DNA from: Paenibacillus thalictri
Lineage (GTDB): Bacteria > Bacillota > Bacilli > Paenibacillales > NBRC-103111
Direction of reading: 5' to 3'
Assembly: GCF_004307995.1 (NCBI RefSeq)
Contig: NZ_SIRE01000012.1
Span: 62,001 to 126,000, forward strand
Length of the DNA: 64,000 nt
Shown one piece after another: positions 60,901 through 64,000 of this stretch. Under the pieces are notes generated by a model. That model was not told where the DNA came from. It made no database searches and saw only the letters and a list, made by a program, of their open reading frames with translations. Both the position numbers and the translations under genes were made by a program. Positions within the stretch are counted from its first letter, which is position 1. Each line of letters opens with the position of its first letter.

Positions 60901-62404
60901 AGCGCAGCTAAAAGGGGAGCTCGGTGAAAACGATGAAGTCGTAGCCCCGTTGATAACCCAGCGCTCCACCCATATGCTCAACAACGAAGTGTATTATACC
61001 TGCACCTGCCAAGCGGAGATCGCTTATCTGGACGGGCGGTACCACGACGCGCTGGAATGGGTGCAGCAGGGGCAATTCAACAATTTCCGGCAGACACGCA
61101 TGCAGGTCCGCAAACAGCATGTCTACCAATCGCTAGCGCTGGCGGCCTTGTACGCCAAGTCACCGCCCAAAGAACGCAAAGCCATACGTGCCAAACTCGG
61201 CAAACAGTTGGGTGCCATGAAGCATTGGTCCGGCTATTATGGACACCAATCTTCCGCTTATCTGCTTATCTCGGCAGAATTGGAGCAATTCGCCGGTAAT
61301 CGGGTGGCCGCGATCAAAGGATTTGAACAGGCCATTGAAGCGGCACGCAAAGAAGGATATGCCATGATGGAAGCAATCGCCTGCGAACGGGCCTCGGTTT
61401 ATTATAGAGAAGCAGGCATCGTGACAGCGGCGGACGCGCTTATTGTGGACGCTTGTGCCGCCTACCTGCGCTGGGGCGCCACCGCCAAAGTGAATAAGCT
61501 GAGAGCGGCCCACCCTAAACTGCCCTTATCCGCGTCGGCATTGCAAGAAAGCAGGATCGGTGCGCTTGGCAAATCAGAGCCGTCCGGCAATGAGACTGTT
61601 CCGAGAAACGTTCTGGCGAACGAGCCCGGCGAAGACGTACGCGAAAAAGCGGCTTTGTTTGACGACGGTCAAGGGCTGCTCAAGCAAATCACCGGATGGT
61701 CAAGCAAGACGGACCGTCAAGATGTCATGAACCGGTTCCTCGAAGCGGCGCTGCGTTATTCCGGAGCGGAGCGAGGGTACGTGCTGAGCAGCCGGGAGAG
61801 GGTTTTCTCCATAGAAGCGCAAGCAGGACATCGAAGTGACGTACAGGAACAACATCTGTATGCGGAAGCCATCGTACGTTATGTGTCCGTGACCGGCGAG
61901 CCGGTCGTAGTTGAGGAAGCATCACGCAGTTCTTATGCGGCGGACCCTTATATCCTCCGCTTTCACCCTCAGTCGATTTTATGCATGCCTGTTGTTTTTC
62001 CGGGGAAATCATGGCCGTTTGTGCTTTACTTAGAAAACAATCTGATTTCTTACGTCTTTACCCAAGAAAGAATCGATATGCTGGATCTCATGATTACCCG
62101 CATGGTTTATCTGAAATCATTGGAGGAATCGCGGCCGGTGGCGAATGTTGATCCCGATATTGACCCCGGTCCGCCGGCGGCCGCGGCAGCCGCGCAGCAG
62201 CCGCTCGTTGACCCCCTGACGAACCGTGAGAAGGAGATGTTATCGGCGCTGGCTGAAGGTTTATCGAATAAAGAGATTGCCGATCATTTCGGGATCACGG
62301 AAGCAACGGTCAAAAGCCATGTGTTCCGCTTATACGGGAAACTCGGAGTAAAACGGCGGGGGCAAGCTATTGCCCGAGCCAGAGAATTACGGATCTTGGA
62401 TTGA
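57986..62404 (+). CDS. Multidomain LuxR-type regulator: kinase remnant, STAND ATPase, GAF (1472 aa)
   Basis: Parts in order: a C-lobe fragment of a Ser/Thr kinase-like domain (about 35-170) with YLAPEQTG and SDLYALGVIFYEMLTGRLPF; a STAND/AAA ATPase (about 195-560) with Walker A VTGQAGIGKTAL and Walker B VLFLDDLQWADPD; a long helical TPR-like region (560-1210); a GAF domain (about 1244-1381); and a LuxR helix-turn-helix (1412-1472; LTNREKEMLSALAEGLSNKEIADHFG). The kinase N-lobe is absent and HRD and DFG are not visible, so it is probably inactive. GTG start with GGAGG 7 bases upstream. It is likely a large signal-integrating activator; targets unknown. Confidence 0.88.
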   Translation: MLPTGSIELRNLLNETIMEMPSFIHAAITITQLVHTVHKQPAIIGNLSPAYVSIRPDLSMAELTPNRKPDYAYLAPEQTGRINRTPDERSDLYALGVIFYEMLTGRLPFQAQHAEDWIHAHLAVMPQPLNKLRPDIAVPLQEIILKLLSKSPEDRYQSAYGLLADLKRCASSLEYAGEIVPFEIARMDEASRFRLPQTLFGRAKEDEQLRNALKMACEGASSFVLVTGQAGIGKTALIRELQVPVTRQGGQFIIGKCDLMNRDIPFSPLLQALRRLIRQIWSESPERISQLRVKLANSLGQGAGVIAEFLPEAAALIGDFPSVERLSPAEAAIRFRRLLPIFIHIFTDNDHPLVLFLDDLQWADPDTLDVVRLFASDPSLHGLLVIGAFRTKAAADQAQHGSDLAAASWFQSALAPHQAELPLHMQHLMLNPLSYLDVKQFVTTTLNENSARVRLLARSLYYRTGGNALYLHRFLDNLYREKKLYFDEEQSAWTWDAAAISQIPEDPDILHLFEFRIRMLPQETIELLTIAAAIGHRFHPAMIALISGHALTDTLLHLRCAEEEGLISPENDADETRTEDSVYMFLHDRVQQAAYKIVPDADRADLHLNIGRAIKRHVHEHTGELTFDLVHHLNLGCSKMADEVERRELAEYNLQAGLKSKATTAFAAALHFLETGLSLVAKDEVSPGSLPYRLMMDLPECYYMCGRADAAEDMLHRLMACTADLIERSRIYLIWIAMNTYLKREDIALNIGHQALAEFGWKLPLKPSRTTVMSEVARTNLALYRMRKELPNLPVNRDPHYKALSDLLMAIATSAFSTSLELSAVLFSRFVRYGLKYGNNEAFAYILAGYGLVILRNKISLSQMGSQYIETAYLLSSALESTDLRCRMYYIRGLAALLQNPDEAAEHFNKSVGYGMESANLTFVSIAMLTCTTNHTGDLQLLSERITDYEEVSQKLVDEITLNIFRIARWYLAQLKGELGENDEVVAPLITQRSTHMLNNEVYYTCTCQAEIAYLDGRYHDALEWVQQGQFNNFRQTRMQVRKQHVYQSLALAALYAKSPPKERKAIRAKLGKQLGAMKHWSGYYGHQSSAYLLISAELEQFAGNRVAAIKGFEQAIEAARKEGYAMMEAIACERASVYYREAGIVTAADALIVDACAAYLRWGATAKVNKLRAAHPKLPLSASALQESRIGALGKSEPSGNETVPRNVLANEPGEDVREKAALFDDGQGLLKQITGWSSKTDRQDVMNRFLEAALRYSGAERGYVLSSRERVFSIEAQAGHRSDVQEQHLYAEAIVRYVSVTGEPVVVEEASRSSYAADPYILRFHPQSILCMPVVFPGKSWPFVLYLENNLISYVFTQERIDMLDLMITRMVYLKSLEESRPVANVDPDIDPGPPAAAAAAQQPLVDPLTNREKEMLSALAEGLSNKEIADHFGITEATVKSHVFRLYGKLGVKRRGQAIARARELRILD

Positions 62405-62425
62405 CCTTGTGACAACGCTGTGTTG

Positions 62426-62470
62426 GGGCCGATAAACGGAATCATGCGATTCCGGATGTTGGCCTTTTTT
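62426..62470 (+). terminator. Terminator of the multidomain regulator gene
   Basis: Outer GGCC/GGCC and inner CGGAATC/GATTCCG stems with an ATGC loop, followed by TTTTTT, start 22 bases after the stop. Confidence 0.85.
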
Positions 62471-62488
62471 GGTGTCGCTTATTGTCTA

Positions 62489-62561
62489 TTTACTACTTTC
62501 GTTTGATCTCATCCTTGGCGAAAATTGTATAAAATATGCGGATTTACAACTTTCGTTTGAT
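62489..62561. repeat. Pair of 19-bp direct repeats upstream of the TM2 gene
   Basis: TTTACTACTTTCGTTTGAT (62489-62507) and TTTACAACTTTCGTTTGAT (62543-62561) differ at one base and are 54 bases apart (about five helical turns). TATAAT at 62584-62589 follows. They look like regulator-binding repeats or promoter duplications. Confidence 0.6.
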
Positions 62562-62645
62562 GCTAAACCAAAAGCCGCCACTCTATAATAAAAACGAACT
62601 TGCCTGAGGCAAGAAGTAAGAACATATACGGGGAGAGATGAATAA

Positions 62646-62852
62646 ATGAAGTCGAGAGTGACTGCGGGAGTACTTGCAATTTTATTGGGCGGGTTTGGTA
62701 TTCATAAATTTTACTTGGGCAAAATCGGTATCGGCATTGTATATTTACTGTTCTGCTGGACAGGCATCCCATCGATCATCGGTTTGATTGAAGGTATCTT
62801 GTATTTGACCAAAACTGACTCGGAATTCCAACAAAAATACGCATCCGCTTAA
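62646..62852 (+). CDS. TM2-domain membrane protein (68 aa)
   Basis: Two helices connected by the conserved TM2 pattern: LLGGFGIHKFYLGK, then GIVYLLFCWTGIPSIIGLIEGI. The GxxGxHxFYLG motif is present in full. GGGGAG lies about 11 bases upstream. It is a single-gene unit between two terminators. TM2 proteins are widespread and of unclear role. Confidence 0.9.
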   Translation: MKSRVTAGVLAILLGGFGIHKFYLGKIGIGIVYLLFCWTGIPSIIGLIEGILYLTKTDSEFQQKYASA

Positions 62853-62883
62853 TAACGCGGTCTGGCGTAAACAACGTACATAA

Positions 62884-62929
62884 AAATCCCCCTGAGCAGA
62901 CTTGGAATACGATCTGTTTAGGGGGATTT
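62884..62929. terminator. Bidirectional terminator between TM2 and MFS genes
   Basis: AAATCCCCCTGAGCAGA pairs with TCTGTTTAGGGGGATTT (17 positions, two mismatches) around a 12-base loop, with A/T runs at both ends. Confidence 0.85.
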
Positions 62930-62971
62930 ATTGCATACAAGTCGCTTAGGTCCCGATCGAAACGGCCCTAG

Positions 62972-64000
62972 TTATGACGTCTGCGTGCGTCTTTGATCTT
63001 TTTGAAGCGGCACGATTCTCGCTTTCCCCATAAACACAATGCAGATAAAGCCAAGTCCGATCGGCAGCAGCGCCCAATAAAACGCAGCAGATATGGAAAT
63101 GGACATGGCGTCCGTCATCTGATGAACCATTTCAGGGGAGAGCTTCTCCCGTGCCTCGGCCGAAAGAATTGCGCGCGAATCCACATGACCGGCTAACAAG
63201 GAATTGTATATATGATTTTGAATCGTGCCCAGAACGGTCACACCCAACGTAGTCCCTAACGTTCGAAAAAATGTATTTGTTGATGTGGCTATGCCGCGTT
63301 GCTGCGGCTCCAAGTTATGCTGGGTCGCTAAGCTCGTCATTGAAAAAGAACAGCCCATGCCCAGACCCGCAATGACCATGTATACGGTTAGAACAGACCG
63401 GGCGGTATGAACGTCAATCGTACCCAGCAATAACATCCCGCTAAAAAAGATAACAACCGATACAAGCATAATCCCGCGGTAGCTGAATTTTTTTACGATC
63501 TGCCCGGCCACCTGGGCGCCAACCGCCGACCCCACCATCAGCGGGATCAGAATCACTCCGGCATTCGTCGCGGTTCCGCCATATACAGCTTGAACAAACA
63601 GCGGAATAAGCACCGTGATGATAATAAATGCTCCGTTGTAGAAGAAAGCTACGCCTTGTGTGGCGGCGAACAATTGTCTTCTGAACAAGCTGAACGAAAT
63701 GATAGGTTCTTGCACCTTTCGCTCAATCCATATGAACAAAACAAACATTACGGCGAAGATGAAAAATAAAGCCGTGATCGGGGCGGATGTCCACGCATAC
63801 TGACGTCCTCCCAATTCAAGCGTAAGCATGAGGCTGACGACGGACCCTACCAACGTAAGGGCGCCAAACCAATCGATCTTCAATTTCTTCAGTTGAAGGT
63901 TTTCGCGGTAAAACTGAGCGATAAAAAATAATGAAACGACGCCAAACGGCAAGTTAATGTAAAAGACCCACCGCCAATTGATTTGATCCGTAATAAACGC
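62972..64000 (-). CDS. MFS exporter, DHA2 family (5' end outside window)
   Basis: The C-terminal two thirds of a DHA2 exporter (342 residues visible). The frame stays open to the window edge, and the outermost residues read TDQINWRWVFYINLPFGV, which is the motif C region after helix 5, so about 150 residues lie outside. The later helices include GMGCSFSMTSLATQHNLEPQQRGIATSTNTFFRTLG, typical of this group. A TTG near 63952 is internal and not the start. The substrate is unknown. Confidence 0.93.
   Translation of the reverse strand, partial: AFITDQINWRWVFYINLPFGVVSLFFIAQFYRENLQLKKLKIDWFGALTLVGSVVSLMLTLELGGRQYAWTSAPITALFFIFAVMFVLFIWIERKVQEPIISFSLFRRQLFAATQGVAFFYNGAFIIITVLIPLFVQAVYGGTATNAGVILIPLMVGSAVGAQVAGQIVKKFSYRGIMLVSVVIFFSGMLLLGTIDVHTARSVLTVYMVIAGLGMGCSFSMTSLATQHNLEPQQRGIATSTNTFFRTLGTTLGVTVLGTIQNHIYNSLLAGHVDSRAILSAEAREKLSPEMVHQMTDAMSISISAAFYWALLPIGLGFICIVFMGKARIVPLQKDQRRTQTS

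Noticed and set aside
1..64000. CRISPR arrays, tRNA, rRNA, prophage or full insertion sequences
   Set aside because: No regularly spaced repeats, no conserved RNA genes and no transposase, integrase or phage structural genes were seen.

Overview
The window looks like chromosomal DNA of a spore-forming Firmicute of the Paenibacillaceae, most likely Paenibacillus or a close relative. This is inferred from several features: S-layer homology (SLH) surface proteins, two YesM-type sensor kinases (one with a YesN partner), an oligosaccharide ABC system with no ATPase of its own, strong AGGAGG ribosome binding sites, a purine riboswitch, and GC content a little above 50% by eye. No rRNA, tRNA, CRISPR array, prophage or full insertion sequence was seen.

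Layout. 1-8538 (+): an unusual tightly packed run. It holds a DppBCDF-type peptide/nickel importer with its permease and ATPase fused, two paralogous amidotransferase-fold proteins, an FtsE/FtsX-like pair, an exported coiled-coil protein, a membrane-tethered SLH-like protein and a putative FmdE-like protein. 8705-14889: purine and ureide metabolism. It holds adenine deaminase with a purine permease, an M20 allantoate/carbamoyl-amino-acid hydrolase, and xpt-pbuX under a guanine-type riboswitch; pbuX is broken by an internal deletion. 15049-18954 (+): an AraC regulator and a Fur-box-preceded siderophore-binding lipoprotein with two FecCD permeases. 18957-25590: a lipoprotein, an MFS exporter, two cell-wall hydrolases sharing the same C-terminal SH3-like repeats, an SDR enzyme and a small membrane protein. 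25724-30142 (-): a vanR-vanS-vanY-like set without vanHAX, and a tandem-PAS kinase.

30330-36432: a possible small RNA, then a complete oligopeptide importer (dppD-F-B-C-binding protein). This operon carries a roughly 71-bp MITE-like insertion with a 10-bp target duplication between dppF and dppB. 36448-42989 (-): a cohesin-SLH anchor protein next to a 1526-residue dockerin protein, which looks like a dedicated surface attachment pair. 43282-47757 (+): divergent to it, a YesM-type kinase, a receiver/HisKA_3 kinase hybrid with no DNA-binding domain, and a membrane-anchored binding protein with no permeases; this may be a sensory module. 48035-49503 (-): MerR regulator with two SRPBCC proteins and a clear MerR-type operator. 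49740-56319 (-): YesM-YesN with a CUT1 sugar importer. 56600-57697 (-): rlmN. 57986-62404 (+): a 1472-residue regulator made of a kinase remnant, a STAND ATPase, a helical region, a GAF domain and a LuxR DNA-binding domain. The window ends with a TM2 protein and a DHA2 exporter that runs off the end.

The strongest candidates for something undescribed are the mixed importer/FtsEX/amidotransferase-fold operon, the cohesin-dockerin pair with the adjacent kinase-hybrid-binding-protein module, and the truncated-kinase STAND regulator.
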